The notes beneath the pieces are model-generated. The model was not told where the DNA came from, made no database searches, and saw nothing but the letters and a program-made list of their open reading frames with translations. Below are positions 24,969 to 33,356 of a DNA stretch of 40,055 nucleotides, one piece after another. A program made the translations under genes and the position numbers. Origin of the DNA: Sphingomonas trueperi (GTDB lineage Bacteria > Pseudomonadota > Alphaproteobacteria > Sphingomonadales > Sphingomonadaceae); the NCBI RefSeq assembly GCF_011927635.1, contig NZ_JAATJB010000024.1, positions 1-40,055 on the forward strand, read 5' to 3'. Position 1 is the stretch's first letter. Each line of letters opens with the position of its first letter.

Positions 24969-25724
24969 ATGATTTCAGGTGCTTCCCGCTGGCCGCGCCG
25001 TTTGTGGCTGATCCGCCATGGTCAAAGTGCCGGCAACGTCGCCAGAGACGCAGCCCACGCCGCAGGCGCGGAGCGGATCGCGCTCGATCAGCGTGACGTG
25101 GATGTGCCGCTATCCCCGCTGGGCGAGCGCCAGGCGATAGCGCTCGGGCGGTGGTTCGCCGCGGGGGAGGGGAATGGCAGGCCGGCCGTTATTCTTTGCA
25201 GTCCCTATGCGCGAGCCCATGCGACGGCGCGGCTGCTCCGCGACGCGGGCGGTGCGTTGCCGGACGCCATGCTGTGCAGCGACGAGCGGCTGCGGGAGAA
25301 GGAATTCGGGATTCTGGATGGGCTCACCACCGCAGGCATCGCGGCGCAGATCCCCGAGCAGGCCGAGTTCCGGCGCCTGCTGGGCAAGTTCTACCATCGC
25401 CCGCCCGGCGGGGAGAGCTGGTGCGACGTGATCCTGCGGCTCCGCTCGCTGCTCGACACCGTGTCGCTGCATTATGCGGGCAAGCCGGTCATGATCGTGG
25501 CACACCAAGTCGTGGTGCTGTGCATGCGCTACATTCTGGAAGGGATGAGCGAGGCGGAGATACTGGCGATCGATCGGGAGGGAGACGTCGCCAACTGCTC
25601 GGTCACCGAATATGCCTGCGGCGCGCGCGGACTGGAGCTGGTGCGCTACAACGTCGTCACGCCGATGGAAACGGATGCTGCGGTTACCGCAGCGCCCGAC
25701 GCCATGGTGGCAGCACGCGGATGA
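24969..25724 (+). CDS. Histidine phosphatase family protein
   Basis: 251 residues with the phosphoglycerate-mutase-like signature RHGQSAGN (residues 16-23, catalytic His), Arg in SPYARAHATA, Glu in REKEFGILDG and the second His in IVAHQ. Members remove phosphate from small metabolites or proteins through a phosphohistidine; the substrate here is unknown. The stop overlaps the start of the next gene (ATGA), giving a two-gene unit with the hydrate dehydratase. A near match to an EcfG box pair (GGAAC-N17-ATT at 24936-24960) precedes it but is one base off. Confidence 0.85.
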   Translation: MISGASRWPRRLWLIRHGQSAGNVARDAAHAAGAERIALDQRDVDVPLSPLGERQAIALGRWFAAGEGNGRPAVILCSPYARAHATARLLRDAGGALPDAMLCSDERLREKEFGILDGLTTAGIAAQIPEQAEFRRLLGKFYHRPPGGESWCDVILRLRSLLDTVSLHYAGKPVMIVAHQVVVLCMRYILEGMSEAEILAIDREGDVANCSVTEYACGARGLELVRYNVVTPMETDAAVTAAPDAMVAARG

Positions 25725-26596
25725 TCGCGCTGGACCGCGCCTGGCTCGCCGCCAACCCGCTGCCGCCCTACGACGTCGCAACCGACAAGAATGCGCGCGG
25801 CAGGGTGCTGGTCGCGGGCGGATCGGAACGCGTGCCGGGCGCCTTGCGGCTGACGGGCGAAGCGGCGCTGCGAACCGGCGCCGGCAAGGTCCAGCTCGCC
25901 ACCGTGGAGCGGGCGGCGCTGGCCCTCGGCGTGGTCACGCCGGAAGCGGCGCTGTTCGAATTGCCCGCGAACGACGCCGGCGAGCTGGGTAGCGAGGCGG
26001 GACAAGCGCTCGCGGCCTTGCTGGAACGGTGCGACGCGCTCGTGTTGGGCCCCGGCATGGGGATCGACGCCGACGCCGCGCCGATGCTCGATGCCATACT
26101 GGCCGGGCAGGGCAACGGGATCGCGCTGTTGCTCGACGCCGCGATGCTGGCGGTGGTCGGCAGCCGGGCCGACGCGATCGTCGCCCGGAGCGGCGCCACC
26201 GTGCTGACGCCGCATCCCGGCGAGATGGCTAAGATGATGGACGAGGATCCCGAGCGGATCGTTCGGGAGGCTGCGGCGGTCGCGTGCGAGGCTGCCGCGC
26301 GGTTCGGCGCGGTGGTGGCGCTGAAGGGGCCGGAGACGCATGTCGCCACTCCCGACGGTATCGTGCTGCACTATACCGGCGGCGGGCCGGGCCTGGCCAC
26401 GGGCGGATCGGGCGACGTGCTGGCCGGCGCGATCGGCGGTCTGTTGGCGCGGGGCGCGGCGCCGCTGGTCGCAACCGGCTGGGGCGTGTGGCTGCACGGC
26501 GAAGCGGGCCGGCGGCTCGCCGAGCGGATGGGGACGATCGGCTTCCTGGGACGGGAACTGGCGCCCGAGATCCCGGCGCTGATGAATTCGGTCTAG
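25721..26596 (+). CDS. nnrD: ADP/ATP-dependent NAD(P)H-hydrate dehydratase
   Basis: 291 residues of the ribokinase-like YjeF C-terminal domain, which repairs damaged (hydrated) NADH and NADPH using ADP or ATP. Marks: GRVLVAGGSERVPGALRLTGEAALRTGAGKV at the start, LGPGMG, LTPHPGEMAKM, LKGPETHV, and the phosphate-binding GSGDVLAGAIGGLLARG. The epimerase (YjeF N) domain, often fused ahead of it, is absent, so this is a stand-alone dehydratase. Co-translated with the phosphatase via ATGA. Its stop lies 11 bases from that of the convergent cytochrome c gene. Confidence 0.88.
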   Translation: MIALDRAWLAANPLPPYDVATDKNARGRVLVAGGSERVPGALRLTGEAALRTGAGKVQLATVERAALALGVVTPEAALFELPANDAGELGSEAGQALAALLERCDALVLGPGMGIDADAAPMLDAILAGQGNGIALLLDAAMLAVVGSRADAIVARSGATVLTPHPGEMAKMMDEDPERIVREAAAVACEAAARFGAVVALKGPETHVATPDGIVLHYTGGGPGLATGGSGDVLAGAIGGLLARGAAPLVATGWGVWLHGEAGRRLAERMGTIGFLGRELAPEIPALMNSV

Positions 26597-26607
26597 CGCG
26601 CGCCGCT

Positions 26608-27018
26608 CTATCGCCGCAGTGTGTACAGATAGGCGGCGATGTCGCGCGCGTCCCGCGGCGTCACGCCCTGCTCCGGCATGGCATTGCCGGGCACGACCTG
26701 CTGGGGATGCTGGAGCCAGCGTTGCAGGTTGGGCGAGTCGTTTGGGAGCGTGCCGGCAATGAAGCTGCGGGTCGCGATGCCGTTCAGCGCAGGGCCCGCC
26801 ACGCCCGTCGCGGCACCGATGCCCGGAATGCGGTGGCAGGCGCCGCAATTGTAGCGTCCAATCGCCGCCTTCCCCGCTGCCACGCTGCCGCCGGTCATCG
26901 CCTCGGCATGGGTGCGCGACTGGGCACTGTCCTGGTAATAGATGCCCGCCACCGACAGCACGCCCGCTAGCGCGGCGAACGCCGTCATTGCATAGACGAA
27001 GCGCAACTCAAACGGCAT
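26608..27018 (-). CDS. Membrane-anchored c-type cytochrome
   Basis: 136 residues. An uncleaved-looking N-terminal helix (FVYAMTAFAALAGVLSVAGIYY) is followed by one class I heme c domain with CGACH (about residues 58-62) and the distal Met in GNAMPEQGV. It would sit on the periplasmic face and pass electrons to or from the oxidase. It is the last gene of the leftward oxidase operon; its start overlaps the ctaG end by 11 bases. The family ending (DARDIAAYLYTLRR) is complete. Confidence 0.87.
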   Translation of the reverse strand: MPFELRFVYAMTAFAALAGVLSVAGIYYQDSAQSRTHAEAMTGGSVAAGKAAIGRYNCGACHRIPGIGAATGVAGPALNGIATRSFIAGTLPNDSPNLQRWLQHPQQVVPGNAMPEQGVTPRDARDIAAYLYTLRR

Positions 27019-27904
27019 CGGCGATCCTCGGTGGTGCGATGAGGGTGCGGAACAGCAGCAGCGCCGCGCCGAGATGGACGAGCCCGCCTGGCACCCACAT
27101 GATCAGCCCTGCTACCTGCTGGTCCTCGGCCGGGCTGAGGCCAAAGGGGGCGAGCGCCAATCGCGCATAGCCGGCGTACCAGGGCGAGGTGGCGAAGGCC
27201 ATCAGCGCGCCGAGCGCACCGGTGACGATCGAGGTGGCGAGCAGGCACAGCCCGGCGAGCGCGCGATCGGCGGCCGCACTTGCCCCTGCGCCGCGCCGTC
27301 CCAGCATCGCAGTCCAGAACAGCAGGGCGCTCGCCAGGAAGCAGAGGTGCTGGACAGCGTGGCAGGCTTCGTTGACGAGCGCGAGGTCGAACAGGCTGGG
27401 CATGTGCCAGATCCACAGCACCGCTGCTTGCAGTAGCGTCGCCACGACGGCGCCGCTCGCCCAACGATAGGCCGGCGCGATCGCCGTGCCGAACGCGCCT
27501 AAGGTGCGTCGCGCGCCTGGCGGGAAGGCCCAGAGCATCGCCGAAAGCGGCTCGGCCAGCACCAGCAGCGGGGCGGCGAGCAGCATGATCAGCTCATGCT
27601 CGGTCATGTGCGCGGTGAAGCTCCGCTCGCCCGCTTCGTGCAGGGGAGACACTAGCGCTGCGGCGAGCACCAGCCACCCGATCGCGAACCAGGCGCCGCG
27701 ACGCTGGAGGCGCACTCGTCCGCCCGTCGAGCGCCCATGGAGACGAAGCCAGCCGCGGCTGAACGCCACCGCCGCGATCAGCAGCGGCAGCGTGATTGCC
27801 GGGTCCCAGGTCCAGGCCGGCGGGGCGGCATGGTCGTGCCCGGCATGGGCGAGGGCCATACCCGGCAGCAGGAGCAGCGGGACGGCGACGCTCAGCCGAC
27901 GCAT
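27008..27904 (-). CDS. ctaG: Cytochrome c oxidase assembly protein, CtaG (caa3) type
   Basis: 298 residues from the ATG at 27904: a signal-like first segment (LSVAVPLLLLPGMALAHAGHDH, with a His-rich periplasmic stretch) and about seven further helices. Typical marks are SPLHEAGERSFTAHMTEHELIMLLAAPLLVLAEP, IWHMPSLFDLAL, AVQHLCFL and WYAGYARLALAPFGLSPAEDQQVAGLIMWVPGG. This family helps insert copper into oxidases of the caa3 group and is not related to the Cox11-type CtaG. It overlaps the small membrane gene by 13 bases and the cytochrome by 11. Another start at 28117 would conflict with the upstream gene. Confidence 0.87.
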   Translation of the reverse strand: MRRLSVAVPLLLLPGMALAHAGHDHAAPPAWTWDPAITLPLLIAAVAFSRGWLRLHGRSTGGRVRLQRRGAWFAIGWLVLAAALVSPLHEAGERSFTAHMTEHELIMLLAAPLLVLAEPLSAMLWAFPPGARRTLGAFGTAIAPAYRWASGAVVATLLQAAVLWIWHMPSLFDLALVNEACHAVQHLCFLASALLFWTAMLGRRGAGASAAADRALAGLCLLATSIVTGALGALMAFATSPWYAGYARLALAPFGLSPAEDQQVAGLIMWVPGGLVHLGAALLLFRTLIAPPRIADAV

Positions 27905-28218
27905 GGCGGCACGATCATCACGGCAAGCGTCTGGAAGGCGATCGCCAGCGCGAAAATGGCGGCGAGCAGCAGCGCGACGCGCGACAGCCAGGCGCGCGGC
28001 GGCGTCTGGTCGCCGGCGCGCTTGGCGCAGGGCCGGGCGATCGCCATCGCCAGCAGGCACAGCGCGATACTCGCCACGCCCCAGCCGAGTCCCAGCCCGT
28101 TGCCGACGGACGCGCATCGCACCTTGAGTATGCTGCCCAGCCCAACTTCGAAGACATACCAGGCGAGCGGCGGCAGCAGCAGCGCAGCCCAGGGTCGGGT
28201 GCAGTCCCAGCGGCTCAC
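27892..28218 (-). CDS. Small membrane protein of the oxidase operon
   Basis: 108 residues, GTG start at 28218 overlapping the subunit III stop (GTGA). Three hydrophobic helices (LLLPPLAWYVFEVGLGSIL, GWGVASIALCLLAMAIA, ALLLAAIFALAIAFQTLAVMIV). I cannot name the family. Its place between subunit III and CtaG suggests a small structural (subunit IV-like) or assembly subunit. Tight overlaps at both ends support a real gene. Confidence 0.7.
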   Translation of the reverse strand: MSRWDCTRPWAALLLPPLAWYVFEVGLGSILKVRCASVGNGLGLGWGVASIALCLLAMAIARPCAKRAGDQTPPRAWLSRVALLLAAIFALAIAFQTLAVMIVPPCVG

Positions 28219-28832
28219 CCTAGCCTCGGCGCCAGATAGATCAGCGCGCCGATCGGCAGCCAGCTAAGCACCACGAAGGTCCAGTAATTGGCATTGTCCT
28301 CCACATCGGCGAACTGGTCGTCGCCGACCTCATGGGTGAACAGCCAGACCGCCTGCACCGCGGTGTCGCCGATGTCGGTGATCAGGTGGCTGGTGTGTAG
28401 GATGATGAGCATCCACAGCACGGATCCGTAGGCGTTGTCGGTCCAATGGACGTTGAGATGCGCGAACTCGAGCGCGCGGGGGATCAGCAGCACGAGGCCG
28501 AAGATCGTCATGCCAAGCGTGCCGAAGCGCACGCCGCGCTCGTCCTTGGCGATGGCCCGACGGCGGACCCACAAATTGGGCAGCTCGCTGAGAAGGAGAC
28601 CGAGAGTGAGGATTGCCGGCCAGAACAGGTCGGGCGGGCGGATGCCCGCAGGGGGCCAGCCGTGCGTCTGGCTCATCAGGTAGAGATAGGTACCGGCGGC
28701 GAGCGCAAAGGCGGTGCCCTCGATCGCCATGAAGCCGATATTGCCCCACCAGACGAGGTGCTTCGCGCCGCTTGCGCTCTCGGGAAGGCCCGAGACGTCG
28801 CCGACGATCGTGCAGGGGCGGGCATCGCTCAT
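28215..28832 (-). CDS. ctaE: Cytochrome c oxidase subunit III
   Basis: 205 residues with five helices: the short form of subunit III, lacking the first two helices of the seven-helix type. Marks: GMTIFGLVLLIPRALEFAHL, WMLIILHTSHLITDIGDTAVQAVW, VGDDQFADVEDNANYWTFVVLSWLPIGALIYLAPR. It binds subunit I and stabilises the active site. The acidic residue usually found in the proton-uptake side helix is not obvious, in keeping with the unusual subunit I. ATGA overlap with subunit I. Confidence 0.85.
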   Translation of the reverse strand: MSDARPCTIVGDVSGLPESASGAKHLVWWGNIGFMAIEGTAFALAAGTYLYLMSQTHGWPPAGIRPPDLFWPAILTLGLLLSELPNLWVRRRAIAKDERGVRFGTLGMTIFGLVLLIPRALEFAHLNVHWTDNAYGSVLWMLIILHTSHLITDIGDTAVQAVWLFTHEVGDDQFADVEDNANYWTFVVLSWLPIGALIYLAPRLG

Positions 28833-30727
28833 CGACGCACCGCCAAGGGGCCGGTGGTCGCCCGCTCGCGCTGTGGCCAGAACCAGGCGATCAGCGCTGC
28901 CGCGAGGGGTACCGCGCCCCAGACCAATGCCCAGGGCGTGAAGATGCTGCCGATGAACAGGATCGTTACCGCCAGCGCAGAGAAGAGCGGTGCGATCGAG
29001 GGCTTCGGGCTCTTCTGCCGATATTCCGGGGTCGCTTCAATGACGGAGGTGACCAGCACCTCGCGGCGTTCTACGGCAAGCCCGGTCATCACCTGCAGTG
29101 CCTCTTTCTGGGTCCAGAGCGGGGTGAGGCTGTCGACCACTGGGAGGTGATCGAAATTGTGCTGGGGCGGCGGCGAGGGGACCGCCCATTCGAGTGTCGA
29201 GCCGCCCCACGGATCGGGCCCGGCAAGCGCACCGTGCCGCCTGCTCCACCAGGCGTTGGCGACGAACACCAGCCCGCCTGCGACTGCGATTGCCGAGCCG
29301 AGCGTGGCGACGAGGTTGAGCGGCCCCCAGCCCATACCCTCGCTATAGGTGTAGACGCGGCGCGGCATGCCCATCAGCCCCAGCAGGTGCATCGGGAAGA
29401 AGCCGAGGTTGAACCCGCCGACGATCAGCCAGAAGGCGAGCTTGCCCAGCCGCTCGGACATCAACCGCCCGGTCGCCTTGGGGTACCAGTAGCAGAAAGC
29501 CCCGAGCAGCGGCAAGATTGCGCCGCCGATCAGCACATAGTGGAAGTGCGCGACGATGAAGTAGGTGTCGGTGATCTGCTGGTCGAGCGGGGCCGAGGCG
29601 GCCATCACGCCCGACAGCCCGCCGATCACGAAGGTGGCGATGAAGCCGAGTACCCAGAGGAGTGGCGTGTCGAAACGCGGGCGGCCGCTCCACAGCGTCG
29701 CGATCCAGCAGAAGATCTGGAGGCCCGCGGGCAGCGCCACCGCCATGCTCGCGGCCGTGTAGAAATCGTTGCCCAGCCGCGGCAGGCCGACCGCGAACAT
29801 GTGGTGGACCCACAGCCCGAAGGCGAGCGCGGCGATTCCGAGCATCGACAGCACCACCGCAACATGACCGAACAGCGTGCGGCGCGAGAAGGTCTCGACG
29901 ATCATCGAGACGAAGCCCGCGGCGGGCAGGAAGATGATGTACACCTCCGGATGGCCGAACCACCAGAACAGGTGCTGGAACAGGATCGGGTCGCCGCCCG
30001 CGGCCGGCGCGAAGAACTGCGTCGAGACCAGCCGGTCGGCAATCAGCATGCTGGTGACGAGCATCACGGCGGGCAACGAGAAGATCGTCATCAGCCCGGC
30101 GATCGCCTGCGACCACACGAATACCGGGATGCGTGCCAGCGTCATGCCGGGCGGCCGCATCTTGAGGACGGTGGCGACGACGTTCACCGAGGCGGCGAGT
30201 GCCGCGACCTCGGTGAAGGTGATCATCTGCGCCCAGATGTCGGCGCGGTGGCCGGGCGCATAGCCGGGGCCCGAGAGCGGCGGATATTCGAACCAGCCGA
30301 GATCGGGGGTGATGCCGACGGCGTGCGGCACCCACAGCATCAGCACGCCGCCCAGATACAGCCAGTAGCTGAACGCCGCGAGCCGGGGGAAGGCGAGCGC
30401 GCGCTGGCCGAGCATCAGCGGCACCAGCCAGATCGCCATCGCCTCCATCACCGGCACCGAGACGAGGAACAGCATCGTCGAGCCGTGCAGCGAGAAGCTC
30501 TCGTTGTAGAGCTGGGGCGTCATCCGCCCCATGTCGGGCCAGGCGAGCTGCAGCCGCATGTCGAGCGCGAGCATGCCCGCCAGGAACATCAGCAGCACGA
30601 CGGTGAGGATATAGCGCGCGGCGATCCGCTTGTGGTCGACGGTGGTGAGGAAGCCCCACAGGCCCGGCGCGTCGCGCCACGAGACGGCGAGCCGATCGGC
30701 CTGTTCGGGGGTGAGCGGCGCGGTCAT
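28829..30727 (-). CDS. ctaD: Cytochrome c oxidase subunit I, lacking D- and K-channel residues
   Basis: 632 residues, heme-copper oxidase catalytic subunit. Metal ligands are complete: His81 (FSLHG, low-spin heme), His259, Glu261 and Tyr263 in GHPEVY, His308-His309 (WVHHMF, copper B), His394 and His396 (VAHFHYV). What is unusual is the proton-path residues. Where Paracoccus CtaD has GAPDMAFPRMNN (Asp124, Asn131), this protein has GQRALAFPRLAA (Ala110, Ala117). Where it has PTGIK (Thr351, Lys354), this one has PAGLQ (Ala334, Gln337). The protein is otherwise well conserved and about 80 residues longer at the C-terminus. It should still reduce oxygen, since the cross-linked His-Tyr pair is kept; whether and how it pumps protons is open. 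ATGA overlaps with both neighbours. Confidence 0.93.
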   Translation of the reverse strand: MTAPLTPEQADRLAVSWRDAPGLWGFLTTVDHKRIAARYILTVVLLMFLAGMLALDMRLQLAWPDMGRMTPQLYNESFSLHGSTMLFLVSVPVMEAMAIWLVPLMLGQRALAFPRLAAFSYWLYLGGVLMLWVPHAVGITPDLGWFEYPPLSGPGYAPGHRADIWAQMITFTEVAALAASVNVVATVLKMRPPGMTLARIPVFVWSQAIAGLMTIFSLPAVMLVTSMLIADRLVSTQFFAPAAGGDPILFQHLFWWFGHPEVYIIFLPAAGFVSMIVETFSRRTLFGHVAVVLSMLGIAALAFGLWVHHMFAVGLPRLGNDFYTAASMAVALPAGLQIFCWIATLWSGRPRFDTPLLWVLGFIATFVIGGLSGVMAASAPLDQQITDTYFIVAHFHYVLIGGAILPLLGAFCYWYPKATGRLMSERLGKLAFWLIVGGFNLGFFPMHLLGLMGMPRRVYTYSEGMGWGPLNLVATLGSAIAVAGGLVFVANAWWSRRHGALAGPDPWGGSTLEWAVPSPPPQHNFDHLPVVDSLTPLWTQKEALQVMTGLAVERREVLVTSVIEATPEYRQKSPKPSIAPLFSALAVTILFIGSIFTPWALVWGAVPLAAALIAWFWPQRERATTGPLAVRR

Positions 30728-31683
30728 TGGAGTTCCATCAGGTAGCGCGACGCTGCGTCGGCATCCGGGCCGGAGAGCGCGACCGGCGGCATCATCGTGC
30801 CAGGCTTCAGCGCCTGGGGCTGGGCGATCCAGCCTTGAACCGCGCCGCGGCTCATCGTCAGCGTGCCGGCGGCCACCGAGCGCCGGCTACCGAAATGGGT
30901 GAGGTCCGGCCCGGCCCGTCCGGTGGAGGGCGTGCCGCGGATCGTGTGGCACATCGCGCATTGGCCGCCGGTCACCACCTGCTGCCCGCGCGCGGCGACG
31001 GGATCGGCAGGTATGGCGGCGGCCTTGGCCTGTCCGGCCAGCCAGCGCTCGAAATCCTCCGGCGCATCGACCTTCACGTCGAACGCCATGTGCGCGTGCT
31101 GGACGCCGCAGAACTCGGCGCACTGGCCGCGGAACCAGCCGGGTCGGGTGGGGGTGAGGTCGAGCAGGTTGATCCGGCCGGGGATCACGTCGAGCTTCTG
31201 CGCGATGTTCGGCACCCAGAAGCTGTGGATCACGTCCGCCGATCCCAGCGCGACGCGCGTCGTGCGGCCGAGCGGCAGGTGAAGTTCGTTCGCGGTCTCG
31301 ATCCAGCCGCCGGTGCGCGGATCGCGATACTCGATGCGCCACCACCATTGGTGGCCGGTCACCCGCACCTCCAGCGCGTCGCGCGCGCGGGCGGCGGCGA
31401 TGTTGCGCTCGACGAGGAAGCTGGCGGTGATCAGCACGGTGAGCCCGACCACGATCAGCCCCGCCCAGCCGAGCATTCCTCGGTTGAGCCCGATGTCCGG
31501 TGGATCGATCGTCGGCTCGCTCGCCGGGCGGCGCCTGCGGAACGCGCGCCACAGCGTCCAGGCGACTCCGCCAAGCACCAGCAGGTACATCGCGCCGCAG
31601 ACGAGCATCATCAGCCAGAACAGGCCGTGGATGCCCGCCGCCTGTTCGCCCGCCGGTTCCAGTGCCGATTGCAGTCCGCTCAA
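30724..31683 (-). CDS. ctaC: Cytochrome c oxidase subunit II with fused cytochrome c domain
   Basis: About 319 residues from a TTG at 31683 that overlaps the upstream stop (TTGA). Two membrane helices (FWLMMLVCGAMYLLVLGGVAW; MLGWAGLIVVGLTVLITASFLV) are followed by the cupredoxin with the CuA ligands CAEFCGVQHAHM and WWWRIEY, then a C-terminal heme c domain with CAMCH and Met in GTMMPPVAL. This is the caa3-type arrangement, taking electrons into CuA through its own heme. There is no cleavable signal in this reading; a longer frame extends upstream to 31959 but its added sequence is antisense-like. The copper site is intact. Start codon inferred from overlap only. Confidence 0.87.
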   Translation of the reverse strand: MSGLQSALEPAGEQAAGIHGLFWLMMLVCGAMYLLVLGGVAWTLWRAFRRRRPASEPTIDPPDIGLNRGMLGWAGLIVVGLTVLITASFLVERNIAAARARDALEVRVTGHQWWWRIEYRDPRTGGWIETANELHLPLGRTTRVALGSADVIHSFWVPNIAQKLDVIPGRINLLDLTPTRPGWFRGQCAEFCGVQHAHMAFDVKVDAPEDFERWLAGQAKAAAIPADPVAARGQQVVTGGQCAMCHTIRGTPSTGRAGPDLTHFGSRRSVAAGTLTMSRGAVQGWIAQPQALKPGTMMPPVALSGPDADAASRYLMELQ

Positions 31684-32153
31684 CGCACCGGACCCGTCCA
31701 GTTGCTCCCCTGCGGCTCGCCGACCTGGTCGAGATCCTGGCGGCGGCGTTTCTCCGGCGTCAGCCGCGGCAGGTTCCGCACATAGGCGGTGATCTGCCAG
31801 AGCTGCTCGGCAGGGATGCGCGCGGCATATCCCGCCGTCGCGCCGGGGTGCCGCTCGGCGATGAAGCCATAGACCTGATCGAGAGCGCCGCCATGCACCC
31901 AGACCCGGTCGCCGAGGTTCAGCGGCCCTTTGGCGGAACGACCATGACAGCTCCCGCACCCATACCAGGTGAAATAGCGTCCACCCTGCGCGACCTGATA
32001 GAGGTTGCGCTCATAGGCTGCGGCCCGCGAATCCTGCGCACCGTTGGGGGCGGTCTGGGGCAAGTCCGGCCCGGCGGATCGGCTCTCCGCGCTGCAACTC
32101 GCAACGGGCAAGGCGATCAGACCGGCAAGGAACGCGCGACGGAGAGAATTCAC
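31680..32153 (-). CDS. c-type cytochrome lipoprotein, first gene of the oxidase operon
   Basis: 157 residues. The signal ends in a lipobox (AGLIALPVASC), so the protein is probably lipid-anchored in the periplasm. One heme c site, CGSCH, near residue 66, in a compact class I domain (VWVHGGALDQVYGFIAERHPG, EQLWQITAYVRNL); the distal ligand may be one of the later Met-free His or another residue, since no MP motif is plain. It likely brings electrons to the oxidase. The stop overlaps the subunit II start. Upstream, 59 bases separate it from the ligase stop; the promoter must lie there or further back. Confidence 0.82.
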   Translation of the reverse strand: MNSLRRAFLAGLIALPVASCSAESRSAGPDLPQTAPNGAQDSRAAAYERNLYQVAQGGRYFTWYGCGSCHGRSAKGPLNLGDRVWVHGGALDQVYGFIAERHPGATAGYAARIPAEQLWQITAYVRNLPRLTPEKRRRQDLDQVGEPQGSNWTGPVR

Positions 32154-32212
32154 GCCGTTTTGTTGCGCGCCCGATCAGCCCCTTCAATCACACAAATTAG
32201 TTTTGCCACGCC

Positions 32213-33238
32213 TCAAAGGGTCGGGCGCGAAAGCGTCGACAGTTCGGCTGGCCGAACCTCGTGAACCAGCTGCTCCATGCGGCATTGCTCGGGCGCCTTG
32301 TCGGGCCGCCAACGCAGCAGCTTGGTGCCGTGACGGAAGCGGTCGCCGGTCACCTGGTCGTACAACACTTCCAGCACCCGTTCGGACCGCAGCGGCACCC
32401 ATTCGCTCTCGGTGCCGTTGTTCCACCGGCTGGGGCCGCCCGGCGCCTTGCCGGTAAAACCTGGCGGCCCAATCAGCGGTTCCAGCGTGCGCAGGAGCGC
32501 CTGGCGCTCGGCCGCAGCGATGCCGGAGGTGAAGCCGACATGGTGGAGCAGCCCGGCATCGTCGTAGAGACCGAGCAACAGCGAGGCGACGCCGTCGCCT
32601 TTCTTGGTGCGACGGAAGCCGCCGACGACGCAATCGGCGGTGCGGTGCTGCTTCACCTTCAGCATCGCGCGCTCGCCGGGCCGATAGGGTTCGTCCAGCC
32701 GCTTCGCGACCACCCCGTCGAGCGCGCCGCCGCCTTGCGCAAGCCAGGCACGGGCGGTGTCCAGATCCTGCGTTCGGTGCGACAGTAGCAGGGACGGCCC
32801 GCCGTGCTTCCGGTGAAAGGTCTCCAGCGCTGCGCGACGATCGCGCAGCGGCGCGTCGAGAAGCGGCTGCCCGTCGATGCCAAGGCAATCGAACAGCATC
32901 AGCTGCGCCGGCGTCTCCTGCGACAGCCGCCGGATCCGGCTCGGCGCCGGGTGGAGCCGGGCCTGGAGCGCATCGAACGAGAGCACGTCGTCGATCGGCA
33001 GGATCAGTTCGCCGTCTAGGATGAACTCGGGGAACTCGACGGCCGCAATCATGGTGACGACTTCCGGGAAGTACCGGCTGAGCGGCTTTCCCGACTTCGA
33101 CCGGATCTCGACGAGATCGCCGCGGCGGAACACGAGCGCGCGGAAGCCGTCCCATTTGGGCTCGAACTGCCAGCCCGGCTCCTCGGGCAGCGTCGCGACC
33201 AGCTTGGCCTCCATCGGCGACAGGTCTGGCATGGCCAT
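32213..33238 (-). CDS. ATP-dependent DNA ligase (LigC-like)
   Basis: 341 residues from the ATG at 33238 (ATG 33232 and GTG 33295 are alternatives; GGAG sits 4 bases before 33238). Nucleotidyltransferase motifs in order: EPKWDGFRALV with the adenylated lysine (about residue 27), FILDGELIL, MLFDCLGIDG, DGVVAKRLD, and AMLKVKQHRTADCVVGGF; an OB-fold domain follows. There are no polymerase or nuclease domains, so it is a stand-alone ligase of the LigC type, which seals nicks in repair, often of gaps or in non-growing cells. It is divergent from exonuclease III with a shared 118-base control region, so the two repair genes are probably regulated together. Confidence 0.88.
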   Translation of the reverse strand: MAMPDLSPMEAKLVATLPEEPGWQFEPKWDGFRALVFRRGDLVEIRSKSGKPLSRYFPEVVTMIAAVEFPEFILDGELILPIDDVLSFDALQARLHPAPSRIRRLSQETPAQLMLFDCLGIDGQPLLDAPLRDRRAALETFHRKHGGPSLLLSHRTQDLDTARAWLAQGGGALDGVVAKRLDEPYRPGERAMLKVKQHRTADCVVGGFRRTKKGDGVASLLLGLYDDAGLLHHVGFTSGIAAAERQALLRTLEPLIGPPGFTGKAPGGPSRWNNGTESEWVPLRSERVLEVLYDQVTGDRFRHGTKLLRWRPDKAPEQCRMEQLVHEVRPAELSTLSRPTL

Positions 33239-33356
33239 GATGCTCCATTGCGCAGTGGTGCGGAGACCGAACGCGCGGTATCCCACCCGGTTCACGGGAG
33301 CAGATCTCGGGAGCGTTCGTTCCGGAAGCCGATAAGGCAGGGGAAGTGAGGCGGGG

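Noticed and set aside
28829..30727. Nitric-oxide reductase instead of an oxygen reductase
   Set aside because: The active-site Tyr263 in GHPEVY, the CuA subunit and the A-type layout are kept, unlike in NO reductases of the superfamily.
28772..30745. Open frame of 657 codons antisense to ctaD
   Set aside because: Sequence is full of Arg, His and Glu runs typical of antisense translation; ctaD is certain.
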